From Candidatus Rifleibacteriota bacterium (GTDB lineage Bacteria; Muiribacteriota; Ozemobacteria; Ozemobacterales; Ozemobacteraceae), in contig JAFPZP010000063.1 of NCBI GenBank assembly GCA_017417215.1, positions 1-34,010 of the forward strand: DNA of 34,010 nt, written 5' to 3'. Every line of letters starts with the position of its first letter. The stretch's first letter is position 1. Below, piece by piece: positions 8,870-17,611 of the stretch. The notes beneath the pieces were generated by a model. The model searched no databases. It saw only the letters and a program-made list of their open reading frames with translations, and had not been told where the DNA came from. The translations under genes and the position numbers were made by a program.

Positions 8870-11800
8870 ATGATTAACCGCTGGGAAATCCTTTTAGAAA
8901 AAGGGCAGGCTTATTTGGAGCTGCAAAATTATGAAAAGGCCAGCGCTGCCTTAGAAAAGGCATTAGCAGAAAAGCCAGACCACGTACCCATATTAAAGTA
9001 TCTTGCAGAATGTCAGTTACAAAGCGGCAAAAACCAAGAAGGAATCAATACTTTAGAAAAAATAGTCAAGCTTTCTCCAGCCGATTATGAAATGGCTCAA
9101 AAGCTTGGTGATTTGCTGTTAAAAGAAGGAAAAACCGAAAGAGGTATTCTGGTTCTGTCTAAAGCTGCTTCACTTCGTCCTAACGATAAAGAGCTCCAAT
9201 ACAATCTCGGATTATTAAATCTTCACAGTGGAAAAGAAAAAGAAGCAGAAAAATGCTTCCAAGCTGCCATCAGAATTGATCCTACCTACGCTCCTGCTAT
9301 AATAGAAATGGCCAGACTTCGTATTAATTCCGGCAATATCGAAGTAGCTATCCAAATGTTCCAAAAAGCAGTGGAAATAGACCCCGACAATGCCAAGCTT
9401 CATATTGAACTGGCTGAAGCCTATGAATTTAACGGTCAATACGATGATTCCATGATGGAATACAAAAAAGCAGAATATTTGAATCCAAACGATTCTGCTG
9501 TTCACTTTAAACTGGGTAAAGACCTTGAATCAAAGGGCAAATACGAAGAAGCTCTTGAAAAATATCAATCAATTAAAGAAATAGATAAAGATAATATTGA
9601 ATTATATTATCGCTGTGCCAAAATCTATCAGCGTCTTGAAATGCCTGATGAAGCTCAGAAAGAATTTGAAACCATAGCAAAAATGAAGCCAGAATGGCTT
9701 GAAATTCGCTATGAACTTGCAAATCTCTACGGTGAACATGGGCAGTATGACCTTCAACTAAAAGAATACGAAGCTATAGCTAAGTATGACACCTCTTCTC
9801 CTGAAATAATGGAAAATCTTGCTGCATCATATGCAGCTACTGGTGATCTTGATAAATCAATAGAGTTCTATAGAAAGACCTTAGAAGCAGACCCAGACAA
9901 CTATGAAATATTGGAAAGAATCTATGAAGTAGTTGCTGCTGGCGGTAATCCTGCACCTTGTATTGATAATCTTGTTGCTCTCTTTGAAATACGTCCAGAC
10001 GATTCAGAACTTGCTTTGACTATTGCTCGTGCATACCGTGAAAACTCTATGGTGGACGAAGCAAATGCCTACTACTTAAAGGTTCTTGAATTAGACCCGA
10101 ACAGAGCAGATATCAAAGGCGAACTCAGGCTTATCTACAGAAGCAAAGGTATGGTTAACGAAGAAATTGACGCAATCAATACCTTGCTTGAACTTGAACC
10201 TGAAAATCAGGAATTACTCAACGATTTGCAAGAACTCCAGGTTAAAGCCGGTAAAGACCTTGATGCAATCAATACTCTCAATAGACTTTGCACAATAGCT
10301 CCAAATGTTGAATGGTATCTGAAAATCGGAACCATATACAATAAACTTGGTTTCATTACAGAAGCAATGGCTGCTCTACAGCAAGCTTTAAATCTCAATC
10401 CACAAGATCCAAGTCCGCATCTTATGCTTGCTGACATCTATAAGTCTCGTGGCATGAACGATGAAGCAATCGAATCATACAAAGTTATTCTTAGTATGAA
10501 TCCTGAAGATTTAAAAGCTAACCTTGCATTAAGTGATTTGTATAGAGATCTTGGAAAGACTCAGGAACAGATGGAAGCTCTCAGAAATGCCGTATCTCTC
10601 GGTGCTTCCGACCCAAGATTGTATCTTGAACTAGGTAGTCTTTTACTCCAGGAAGGTCAGGCAGAAGAAGGCCAGAATATTCTTGCAAAAGCCAAAGAAC
10701 TTAGTAATGGTGATCCAGAAATCATCAACAAGCTTATAGATATCTATTTATTCCGCAACTTCCCACAGGAAGCTTTAAATGAATTAGAAGAACTTCGACA
10801 GCAAGAACCAGAAAACGTTGAGCTTTATCTTAAGATTTCAAGAATATATAAGAGCCAGCAAATGTATGACGAAGCTCTTGAAATTCTTGGACAAGCCAGA
10901 GTTGTTGCTCCTCAGAATTCAGAAATTACTATTGAAATCGCTAAATTATATAAAGATTCTGGCGATTACAAACAGGTTATTCAGCTTCTTGTCGAAGCAC
11001 GTCAGAACCAGCCTAACACAGACGAAATCAGCACTCTTATTTCCGAAGCCTATGCTATGTCTGGTGACCAAGAAATGGCTATCATGGAATTGAATAATCT
11101 TATCAAGAAAAATCCTCTTAACTATGCAGCTAAGATTCAACTTGGTAAAGTTTATGCAATTAGCAACATGATAGACCAGGCAACAATGACATTCAAGAAT
11201 ATCATTGCGGAAAAAAGCGACAATACCGATGCTCACGTTGAACTGGGTAAGTTATTTGTCAGCATGGGTAGATCCTATAATGATGATTCTATGATTGATG
11301 CTGGTATCACAGAAATAAAAACTGCTATAAGCCTTGATAACAACCATGTTAATGCACATTATGAATTAGGTGTTGCTTATTACGACATGGAAAAATTCGA
11401 CTTGGCTTTGCCAGAATTTATCAAAGTCCTAGACCTTGAACCTCTTCACGTAAAAGCAAAAGAATACTATGGTAAACTTGTTGGTATAAAAACAGATGAA
11501 CAAGCTAATGAAGGTATTAAACAAGCTAGAGTTTACTCTGAAAGAGGCATGACTAAGAACGCTATTACGGAATATGAAAACGTAATTAAACTTCAACCCA
11601 ATAATCAGATTGCTTGGTTTGAACTTGGTGCTTTACAGCTTAATCTTGAAAACTATCAAAGCGCTATTGATTCATTGCAGAAAGCGAAAGAAATTAATCC
11701 TGAAGAACTTGAAGTATACATTACTCTTGCCCAGGCTTATTTAAAGACCAATCAACCAGACGAAGCATCAATCGAACTTCAGGAATTGCTTGGAATGTGT

Positions 11801-13477
11801 CCAGACCACTACACCGGTCTGTATATGCTTGGTAAAATCTTCCAGGAAAAAGGCTGGATTGATGAAGCTATTGAAAAATATCAGGCAGCTCATGAAGTCG
11901 TTGACACAGAAGTCGACCCAGTATTGCAGCTTGGTATTATGTGCAGAGACCGTGGTGACGTAGAAAATGCCAAGATTTGGTTCCAGAAGGTAATAGATCT
12001 TAATCCAAGTATTACTGAAGCAACTGACTTCTTTGCAAATCTTTCTGCTTCACAGCGTAATGCTGAAATCGACGAAGCCTTCAATAATGCTGTTGAAGCT
12101 GAAAAAGCAGGTAACATCGATACTGCAATCATGTATTACGATAGCGTTATCGACTTGGATAACCACAATCTTGAAGCCAGATACAAACTCGGCACTCTGT
12201 ATGAATCATTGAATAAATTTGATGAAGCCGCATTTGAATATGAACAGGCCATCAACAATGACCCGAATGGTAAATATAAAGAACTTCCTTTGAAACTTGG
12301 TAAGTTACACATCAGAAAGGGTAAGATTGTTGAAGCTGTTGAATTAATGCGACAAGCCAAAGTTTATTTTCCAGACAATATAGACATACGTATAGACTTT
12401 ATAACTCAGTTGAAGTTTAAACAGTTGAACGGTTTCTGCTCTAAAGAAGAACTTGAAGACACCAATAACGAAATTAGAACTGCAACAGCCAATAGTGCTA
12501 ATTTCTGTGATTGGATGGAACTTGGTATGTTCTTATCCAAAGGTCTTGACAAATCAGTAGATGAAGAAACTGCTGTAAGCCAAGCTATTGAATGTTTTGA
12601 AAAGGTTTTACAGCTTGATGCAGATAACTCTTTCGCAATGATTGAATTAGCAAAAGTTTATCATAGAAAGAGCATGTTTGCTGAAGTTGAAAACATATTC
12701 AAGAAAGTTCTTGAAAAAGACCCAGACAATATCTATGTCCACAGTAAACTTGCAGATTTGTATATTACAATGCAAAGATATCCGGAATCACTCTCCGAAT
12801 TACGCCAGTTAATAGAATTAGATCCTACTAATGGCGAATATTATATGAAGACAATAGATACCAGCAAAGAAATGCTTGCTAAGGCACAAGATCGTGAACA
12901 CCAGCTCAGTGTTGTTCTTAGAGACTTCCAAGCTAAGGCTGAAGCTAATCCAGAAGATGCAATGTCTCATTTCGCTCTCGGTTATGCTTATATTACTCTT
13001 GGAAGTGGCTTTACACCAACAGAAGAAGAACAGGAAAGAGCTATTGACCAGTTCAAGATTGCCGACATGCTTGGTAAGAATACCTTGTTGTGGCCATTAT
13101 GGGGTCTTAAATATGTTTACAGTAAGCAATCAATCAGTGGTAAACATATGTATGATGAAGCAATCCAGATGTGCCGAACAGCTCTTAAACGTGATGAAAA
13201 CAGCGCTAGAGCACACTATGAACTTGGCGAAGCATACAACGAAAACTACGATGTCAATATGAAGAATGAAGCAATGCAAGAATATAGAAAAGCTATTCAG
13301 CTTGATCCAAACTATATTGAAGCACACTTCAGACTGGCCAGCATATACAGAGTTAAGAATATGTTTGATAGAGCCAGTGAAGAATACAATAAGGTCATCG
13401 AATTAGACCCGACCGGACCTCTTGCAAAAGACGCTCAACGTTCTATCATTCACATTGAACGTTCTAAGGGAGACTAA
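8870..13477 (+). CDS. Giant TPR-repeat protein (1535 aa)
   Basis: A second very long TPR solenoid starting 44 nt after the first, with AGGAG at 8857-8861, 8 nt before the ATG. TPRs start at the N terminus (the first is near residues 5-40) with no signal peptide or Cys cluster, and run to the last residues. The repeats are of the same style as the upstream gene, and a shared atypical module near residues 1380-1445 contains WPLWGLK (1408-1414), matching WAYWGLK in the neighbour. This suggests the two arose by duplication and internal repeat expansion. No enzymatic domain is visible. Probably a cytoplasmic scaffold cotranscribed with ftsK; partners unknown. Confidence 0.93.
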   Translation: MINRWEILLEKGQAYLELQNYEKASAALEKALAEKPDHVPILKYLAECQLQSGKNQEGINTLEKIVKLSPADYEMAQKLGDLLLKEGKTERGILVLSKAASLRPNDKELQYNLGLLNLHSGKEKEAEKCFQAAIRIDPTYAPAIIEMARLRINSGNIEVAIQMFQKAVEIDPDNAKLHIELAEAYEFNGQYDDSMMEYKKAEYLNPNDSAVHFKLGKDLESKGKYEEALEKYQSIKEIDKDNIELYYRCAKIYQRLEMPDEAQKEFETIAKMKPEWLEIRYELANLYGEHGQYDLQLKEYEAIAKYDTSSPEIMENLAASYAATGDLDKSIEFYRKTLEADPDNYEILERIYEVVAAGGNPAPCIDNLVALFEIRPDDSELALTIARAYRENSMVDEANAYYLKVLELDPNRADIKGELRLIYRSKGMVNEEIDAINTLLELEPENQELLNDLQELQVKAGKDLDAINTLNRLCTIAPNVEWYLKIGTIYNKLGFITEAMAALQQALNLNPQDPSPHLMLADIYKSRGMNDEAIESYKVILSMNPEDLKANLALSDLYRDLGKTQEQMEALRNAVSLGASDPRLYLELGSLLLQEGQAEEGQNILAKAKELSNGDPEIINKLIDIYLFRNFPQEALNELEELRQQEPENVELYLKISRIYKSQQMYDEALEILGQARVVAPQNSEITIEIAKLYKDSGDYKQVIQLLVEARQNQPNTDEISTLISEAYAMSGDQEMAIMELNNLIKKNPLNYAAKIQLGKVYAISNMIDQATMTFKNIIAEKSDNTDAHVELGKLFVSMGRSYNDDSMIDAGITEIKTAISLDNNHVNAHYELGVAYYDMEKFDLALPEFIKVLDLEPLHVKAKEYYGKLVGIKTDEQANEGIKQARVYSERGMTKNAITEYENVIKLQPNNQIAWFELGALQLNLENYQSAIDSLQKAKEINPEELEVYITLAQAYLKTNQPDEASIELQELLGMCPDHYTGLYMLGKIFQEKGWIDEAIEKYQAAHEVVDTEVDPVLQLGIMCRDRGDVENAKIWFQKVIDLNPSITEATDFFANLSASQRNAEIDEAFNNAVEAEKAGNIDTAIMYYDSVIDLDNHNLEARYKLGTLYESLNKFDEAAFEYEQAINNDPNGKYKELPLKLGKLHIRKGKIVEAVELMRQAKVYFPDNIDIRIDFITQLKFKQLNGFCSKEELEDTNNEIRTATANSANFCDWMELGMFLSKGLDKSVDEETAVSQAIECFEKVLQLDADNSFAMIELAKVYHRKSMFAEVENIFKKVLEKDPDNIYVHSKLADLYITMQRYPESLSELRQLIELDPTNGEYYMKTIDTSKEMLAKAQDREHQLSVVLRDFQAKAEANPEDAMSHFALGYAYITLGSGFTPTEEEQERAIDQFKIADMLGKNTLLWPLWGLKYVYSKQSISGKHMYDEAIQMCRTALKRDENSARAHYELGEAYNENYDVNMKNEAMQEYRKAIQLDPNYIEAHFRLASIYRVKNMFDRASEEYNKVIELDPTGPLAKDAQRSIIHIERSKGD

Positions 13478-13480
13478 TTT

Positions 13481-13515
13481 CTAATTAGCAATTAGGAGTG
13501 AGGAATTAGGAATTA
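13481..13515. repeat. Heptanucleotide array, unit GGAATTA
   Basis: Five 7-bp units in register directly after the giant TPR stop codon: CTAATTA, GCAATTA, GGAGTGA, GGAATTA, GGAATTA. In rotation this is ATTAGGA. A second array at 13591-13625 carries nearly the reverse complement, so the two could pair into a long imperfect stem. The 13516-13590 stretch between them holds two weaker hairpins, one being TAGTTTA/TAAACTA at 13529-13548. Confidence 0.8.
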
Positions 13516-13590
13516 TAAGAGAAAAAAATAGTTTAATATAATAAACTAACGATAAATCAAAAAAGTCTGTTAGTTTTAAAAACTAAAACA

Positions 13591-13625
13591 ATCCCCTAAT
13601 CTCTAATCCCTACCTCCTAATCCCT
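13591..13625. repeat. Heptanucleotide array, unit AATCCCT
   Basis: Five 7-bp units in register: ATCCCCT, AATCTCT, AATCCCT, ACCTCCT, AATCCCT. The reverse complement in rotation is ATTAGGG, one base from the ATTAGGA of the array at 13481-13515. It lies 54 nt upstream of the rimO start. It could close a large hairpin at the end of the TPR transcript. Confidence 0.8.
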
Positions 13626-13679
13626 AAGTTAGGCGATAATTACCGAATAATAGTAAAATTTATCGAAAAATCTAAAATC

Positions 13680-14975
13680 ATGAAATTTCACATAATATCC
13701 TTAGGTTGTTCCAAAAACACAGCCGATTCAGAACATATTGCAAATCATTTTAAAGCTACAGGCTGGGAATGGTCTGGAGCTCCAGAAAAATCTGACCTTA
13801 TACTTATTAATACTTGTGGTTTTATCAATGATGCCAAAGAAGAATCTTTAAGAAATATTATGGAAGCTATTTCTTTAAAAGAAAAGCATCCACGTTTAAA
13901 AATAGCAGTATTTGGTTGTTTGATTAAACGTTACCACAAAGAAATAGAAGAACAGATTCCTGAAATAGATTATTTATTTGATTTCCTAACTCCAAAAGAA
14001 ATAACCCAACTATGTAAGTTGGCTGGGAAAAACTACAAAGAACCTGATTATTCCAACAACAGCCGTTTCTTTAACCCAAAACATATTGGAATTCTGAAAA
14101 TTGGTGAAGGCTGCAATAACAGATGTGCATATTGCGCTATTCCTAATATTAGAGGGCCATATTACTCTTTGCCAGAAGATGAGATAATTAAAGACTGCAA
14201 AAACCTGGTTGCTTCAGGCGCCAAGGAAATATCAGTAGTTGCACAAGATATAACTCGTTATGGAACAGATAAAGATGGTATTTGCCGTCTTCCTTCTCTT
14301 CTCAAAAAGATTTCAGCTATAAAAGGTGTTGAATGGATTAGACTTCATTATATGCACCCAAGAGGTCTGACACCAAAGCTTATAGATGATATCTTTTCTA
14401 TAAAAAAAGTTCTCCCCTACTTTGATATTCCTTTTCAACATATTTCTGCAAAGTTAGTAAAGGCAATGAACCGCCATACTACTCCAGAACATATGATAAG
14501 CCTGATTAAGCATATTCGTTCTAAATACCCTAACGCTATTATTAGAACTACATTTATTGTTGGTTTCCCAGGTGAACAAAAACGCGATTTTGACAAATTA
14601 ATAAATTTCATCGAAGAATACCCATTAGACCGAGTAGGTTCGTTCATGTATTCCCCAGAAGAAAATACCCCAGCCTACTCAATGACACCCAAGGTCAGAG
14701 AGTCAACAAAACAGGCACGATTAGACCAACTGATGACCCTCCAACAGCTTATAATAGAAGAAAGAAATAAAAAGCTGATTGGAAAAGAAATTGATGTTAT
14801 AATAGATAAAGTATCCTCAAAGGGAGTCGCCACAGGAAGAACTCCTTATGACGCCTATGAGGTAGATAACATCACAACTATAAATGATTCGAAAGGTCAC
14901 AAGCCGGGCGATATAGTAAAAGTAAAGCTTACTGATGCAGATGCCTACGACTTTAAAGCTGTTATTTTAGAATGA
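13680..14975 (+). CDS. rimO: Ribosomal protein uS12 methylthiotransferase RimO
   Basis: Radical-SAM enzyme that adds a methylthio group to the conserved aspartate of ribosomal protein S12. The N-terminal UPF0004 domain begins with ISLGCSKNTADSEH, and its three cluster cysteines are C10, C46 and C80. The radical-SAM CxxxCxxC is C145, C149, C152 (CNNRCAYC). A TRAM-type beta domain fills about 370-431. The GCSKN start and S12-type motifs favour RimO over the tRNA enzyme MiaB. Length (431 aa) is normal. No good Shine-Dalgarno precedes the ATG, but the start is fixed by homology. The TGA overlaps the pgsA ATG by 4 nt. Confidence 0.96.
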   Translation: MKFHIISLGCSKNTADSEHIANHFKATGWEWSGAPEKSDLILINTCGFINDAKEESLRNIMEAISLKEKHPRLKIAVFGCLIKRYHKEIEEQIPEIDYLFDFLTPKEITQLCKLAGKNYKEPDYSNNSRFFNPKHIGILKIGEGCNNRCAYCAIPNIRGPYYSLPEDEIIKDCKNLVASGAKEISVVAQDITRYGTDKDGICRLPSLLKKISAIKGVEWIRLHYMHPRGLTPKLIDDIFSIKKVLPYFDIPFQHISAKLVKAMNRHTTPEHMISLIKHIRSKYPNAIIRTTFIVGFPGEQKRDFDKLINFIEEYPLDRVGSFMYSPEENTPAYSMTPKVRESTKQARLDQLMTLQQLIIEERNKKLIGKEIDVIIDKVSSKGVATGRTPYDAYEVDNITTINDSKGHKPGDIVKVKLTDADAYDFKAVILE

Positions 14976-15595
14976 ATCTGGCAACGAAACTTACCATAGC
15001 TAGAGTTATAGCTATTCCTTTATTTATGGTCGCTTTTTTATGGAATCCTCCTGGAGTTTCCCTTGTAAGCGATTGGGGAAAGATAATTGCTACAGTTATT
15101 TTTATAATAGCCGCCATAACAGACTATTTTGATGGTTATCTTGCAAGAAAATACAATATGGTTACTACTTTTGGTAAGTTTATTGACCCGATAGCAGATA
15201 AACTATTAGTTTCAGCAGCTCTAATCGTAATGGTCGCCTATAGAGAAATATCTTATACTTCTGCTTGGGTAACGGTAATAATCATCGCGAGAGAATTCTC
15301 TGTCACAGGTTTAAGATTGATTTGTGCAGAAAAAGGAGTAGTTATTGCAGCTTCTAACGCAGGAAAGTTCAAAACTGTATCTCAGCTTGTTGCAATAATT
15401 ACAGCTCTTTGTTTTATTTCTATTAGAGTTATCTTAGATACATATTATTCTACAGAAGCTGGGAATAACTTTCCGGTTATGTTTAATACCTACTATGGGT
15501 ATATAATTTATACATTAATGGGAATTGCTACTATAGCAACAATTTATTCTGGATATGACTACTTTAGAAAAAATAAATCCTTCTTGGAAAAATAG
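14972..15595 (+). CDS. pgsA: CDP-diacylglycerol-glycerol-3-phosphate 3-phosphatidyltransferase
   Basis: Membrane enzyme that makes phosphatidylglycerophosphate from CDP-diacylglycerol and glycerol-3-phosphate, the committed step to phosphatidylglycerol. The full CDP-alcohol phosphotransferase signature is present: D51, D54-G55, A58-R59, G68, D72 and D76 within DYFDGYLARKYN...GKFIDPIADK. N-terminal LTIARVIAIPLF is typical of PgsA. Several membrane helices follow; 207 aa is normal. It is coupled to rimO by an ATGA overlap and followed by pgpA, the enzyme for the next step. Confidence 0.95.
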   Translation: MNLATKLTIARVIAIPLFMVAFLWNPPGVSLVSDWGKIIATVIFIIAAITDYFDGYLARKYNMVTTFGKFIDPIADKLLVSAALIVMVAYREISYTSAWVTVIIIAREFSVTGLRLICAEKGVVIAASNAGKFKTVSQLVAIITALCFISIRVILDTYYSTEAGNNFPVMFNTYYGYIIYTLMGIATIATIYSGYDYFRKNKSFLEK

Positions 15596-16058
15596 ACCTG
15601 AAGCCAGACGACTAGTAAGATTGCTTGGCTCATGCTGCTATCTTGGGTATATAAAAAAATTCCCAGGGACTTTTGGTAGTCTGCCAGGCATTGTATTTTT
15701 CTTAATAACAAAAGATTTAAACATCTGGATTCAAGGACTGATCATAACAGCATTCTTAATTTTTTCAATCGCAGTTTCTCAGGCTATGGAAGACATAGAT
15801 GAGACCAAAGACCCTGTTGAAATAGTTATTGATGAAACAGCCGGAATGTGGGTAGCCTTATTTGGTCTTTGGGATGCAAATTTAACAATGATAATAACCG
15901 CTTTTCTACTTTTCAGGGCACTAGATTTTTTCAAACCCTACCCTATTTCTATTTTTCAAACATTTAAAGGTGGAAAAGGCATTGTAGCCGATGATGTTGC
16001 TGTCGGCATGATTACAAACATCATCATCAGACTTTTGCTTCTAAAGGGCGTATTCTAA
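15555..16058 (+). CDS. pgpA: Phosphatidylglycerophosphatase A
   Basis: Removes the phosphate from phosphatidylglycerophosphate to give phosphatidylglycerol, directly following the PgsA step. The family motifs are seen in order: FPGTFGSLPG near 36-45, VIDETAGMW at 91-99 (D93, E94), RALDFFKPYP at 121-130, and GGKGIVADDVAVG at 139-151 (D146, D147). Several hydrophobic helices agree with a membrane enzyme; 167 aa is typical. The start overlaps pgsA by 41 nt and has no clear Shine-Dalgarno, so the first residues are uncertain; a TTG near 15621 would be a shorter alternative. Confidence 0.93.
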   Translation: MTTLEKINPSWKNRPEARRLVRLLGSCCYLGYIKKFPGTFGSLPGIVFFLITKDLNIWIQGLIITAFLIFSIAVSQAMEDIDETKDPVEIVIDETAGMWVALFGLWDANLTMIITAFLLFRALDFFKPYPISIFQTFKGGKGIVADDVAVGMITNIIIRLLLLKGVF

Positions 16059-16060
16059 GC

Positions 16061-16095
16061 TCTCAATTCTCAATTCTCAATTCTCATTTCTCAAT
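16061..16095. repeat. Heptanucleotide array, unit TCTCAAT
   Basis: Five 7-bp units in register (four TCTCAAT and one TCTCATT) fill the whole 38-nt gap between the convergent stop codons of pgpA and the RNase D-like gene. No conventional terminator hairpin is present here, so the array takes the place where one would be expected. Confidence 0.9.
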
Positions 16096-16096
16096 T

Positions 16097-17332
16097 CTAC
16101 AAAGTTGGTCTTCTTGTAGAGCGTCTGCCTCTGCGTCGTGCTTTTTTAGAGAGTTTCGGAGGTTCCTGTTCCAAAAGAGGTATGATTCCGTCGGCCAATA
16201 GTCTTGCCTGCCAATCATGCAGTATTTCGCTTTGAACGAGCTCACCCAAAGTCTGAGGTCGCAATTTTGCAAGACTATATAACGCATGAGAAGGAGCTAA
16301 AACAGAAGGTGGAATGTTGGCTTTCGCAGCAATTTTATCTCTTACCTCTCTGATTGCCTTAGCTAGTTCGCCTTCCCAAGCATTAAGCAATTCTTCACGA
16401 GAATGCTTCTGGATAGGTCTTTCTAAATCTACTAATTCTGCATCTAATCCAGCTCTTATTGCCTTCTGAATATCTGTTCCATATCTTGCTAAAAATTCAT
16501 GATTCATACCCTTTATTGTATTCAAACCAGCGATACTTCTAGGAGTAAGTCTAGCTATTTCCAATAAAGACTGATTACTCAATAGCATGAATGGTGCCCT
16601 ATCTATGCTTTCAGCAATTTCTTCTCTTAACTTCCAGACTTCACGCAAAACTGCTAATGAACGCAAAGAAAGATATGAACTTCCCTTTATATGGAAAGCA
16701 TAGGGATCTGGCTCTTGATTGTGAGCTTCTCTAGCCTGCTTAGCTATAGCATCGCATTCTTCCATAACCCATTCTATACGACCCAATTCATCTAATTCTT
16801 GAATCAGACAATCATAAACAGGAATAAGACATACGGCATCAAGCAAGCCGTATTTTTTCATAGCTTCAGTTAAAGGTCTTTTAGACCAGTCACATCTTTG
16901 CAAATGCTTATCTAATGTAAAACCTAAATATTTTTCTGTTAATGCCCTCAAGCCTAGCTCTGTCATACCTATTATTTCAGCAGCTTTGCGAGTATCGAAC
17001 ATTTTTGGAATAAATATCTGCAAATCTTTTGCAAGCATTGAAATATCATAATCGCCGCCATGGAAAAGCCACATACATTTACTCTTCGAAGCAAATTCCT
17101 GGAAAGGAGAAAAATCGCTTATCACTTGTGGATCCATAATTGCGGCTTCTTTGCGAGTTGCAATCTGAATCAGATTAACTTTTGCATAATAACGATAAAA
17201 AGCGGCTGATTCTACATCTACTGCTATAACATCTTCATTGGCTGCTCTTTTAAAAAATGCAGCCACTTCTTCTGTTGTTTCTATCAGCTTAGAATTTGCG
17301 ATAAAAGGTGACGGGTCAAAAGCTATGTTCAT
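16097..17332 (-). CDS. rnd: Ribonuclease D-like 3'-5' exonuclease with HRDC domain
   Basis: DEDDy-family exoribonuclease, expected to trim 3' ends of tRNA precursors and other small RNAs. Motif Exo I is D39 and E41 (VDVES), Exo II is H91...D96 (HGGDYDISML), and Exo III is Y161...D165 (YGLLDAVCLIPVYD). An HRDC-type helical domain lies at about 215-290 (YLSLRSLAVLREVWKLREE), and a second helical stretch follows. The chain ends in a very basic tail (ARRRGRRSTRR) that probably binds RNA. Length of 411 aa is close to RNase D. No strong Shine-Dalgarno is visible. The gene converges on pgpA and diverges from the DUF1015 gene. Confidence 0.9.
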   Translation of the reverse strand: MNIAFDPSPFIANSKLIETTEEVAAFFKRAANEDVIAVDVESAAFYRYYAKVNLIQIATRKEAAIMDPQVISDFSPFQEFASKSKCMWLFHGGDYDISMLAKDLQIFIPKMFDTRKAAEIIGMTELGLRALTEKYLGFTLDKHLQRCDWSKRPLTEAMKKYGLLDAVCLIPVYDCLIQELDELGRIEWVMEECDAIAKQAREAHNQEPDPYAFHIKGSSYLSLRSLAVLREVWKLREEIAESIDRAPFMLLSNQSLLEIARLTPRSIAGLNTIKGMNHEFLARYGTDIQKAIRAGLDAELVDLERPIQKHSREELLNAWEGELAKAIREVRDKIAAKANIPPSVLAPSHALYSLAKLRPQTLGELVQSEILHDWQARLLADGIIPLLEQEPPKLSKKARRRGRRSTRRPTL

Positions 17333-17474
17333 AAAGGTCTTATTTTCTTATATAATTTTTCAGCGAATATAATATACTATTTTTCAAAATAAATCAGTAT
17401 TTTTTTATTAATTTGTTTTTAATAATTCTAAAAAATATATTGATACTATAGAATTAATGAAATAGAATCATAAT

Positions 17475-17516
17475 TTAGATTTAAGATATAAGATAGAAGA
17501 TTGAAGATAGAAGTTA
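17475..17516. repeat. Heptanucleotide array, unit (T/G)AAGATA
   Basis: Six 7-bp units in register: TTAGATT, TAAGATA, TAAGATA, GAAGATT, GAAGATA, GAAGTTA. It sits in the 279-nt divergent gap between the rnd-like gene and the DUF1015 gene. An inverted partner, TAAATCT, follows at 17561-17577. The same arrangement, array then inverted array, occurs at 13481-13625. The remainder of 17333-17474 is very A+T-rich with many TATA-like strings but no clear promoter pair. Confidence 0.8.
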
Positions 17517-17560
17517 GATAATTCTTCGATAAATTAATCATCATCATTTTTCTTTATTCT

Positions 17561-17577
17561 TAAATCTTAAATCTTAA
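17561..17577. repeat. Short heptanucleotide array, unit TAAATCT
   Basis: Two exact TAAATCT units and a partial third, the reverse complement of AGATTTA at 17478-17484. Together with the array at 17475-17516 it can fold a long A+T-rich stem just before the DUF1015 Shine-Dalgarno. Confidence 0.6.
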
Positions 17578-17611
17578 AACTAGAAAAAAGTGAAGGAAAG
17601 GAAATATTATA

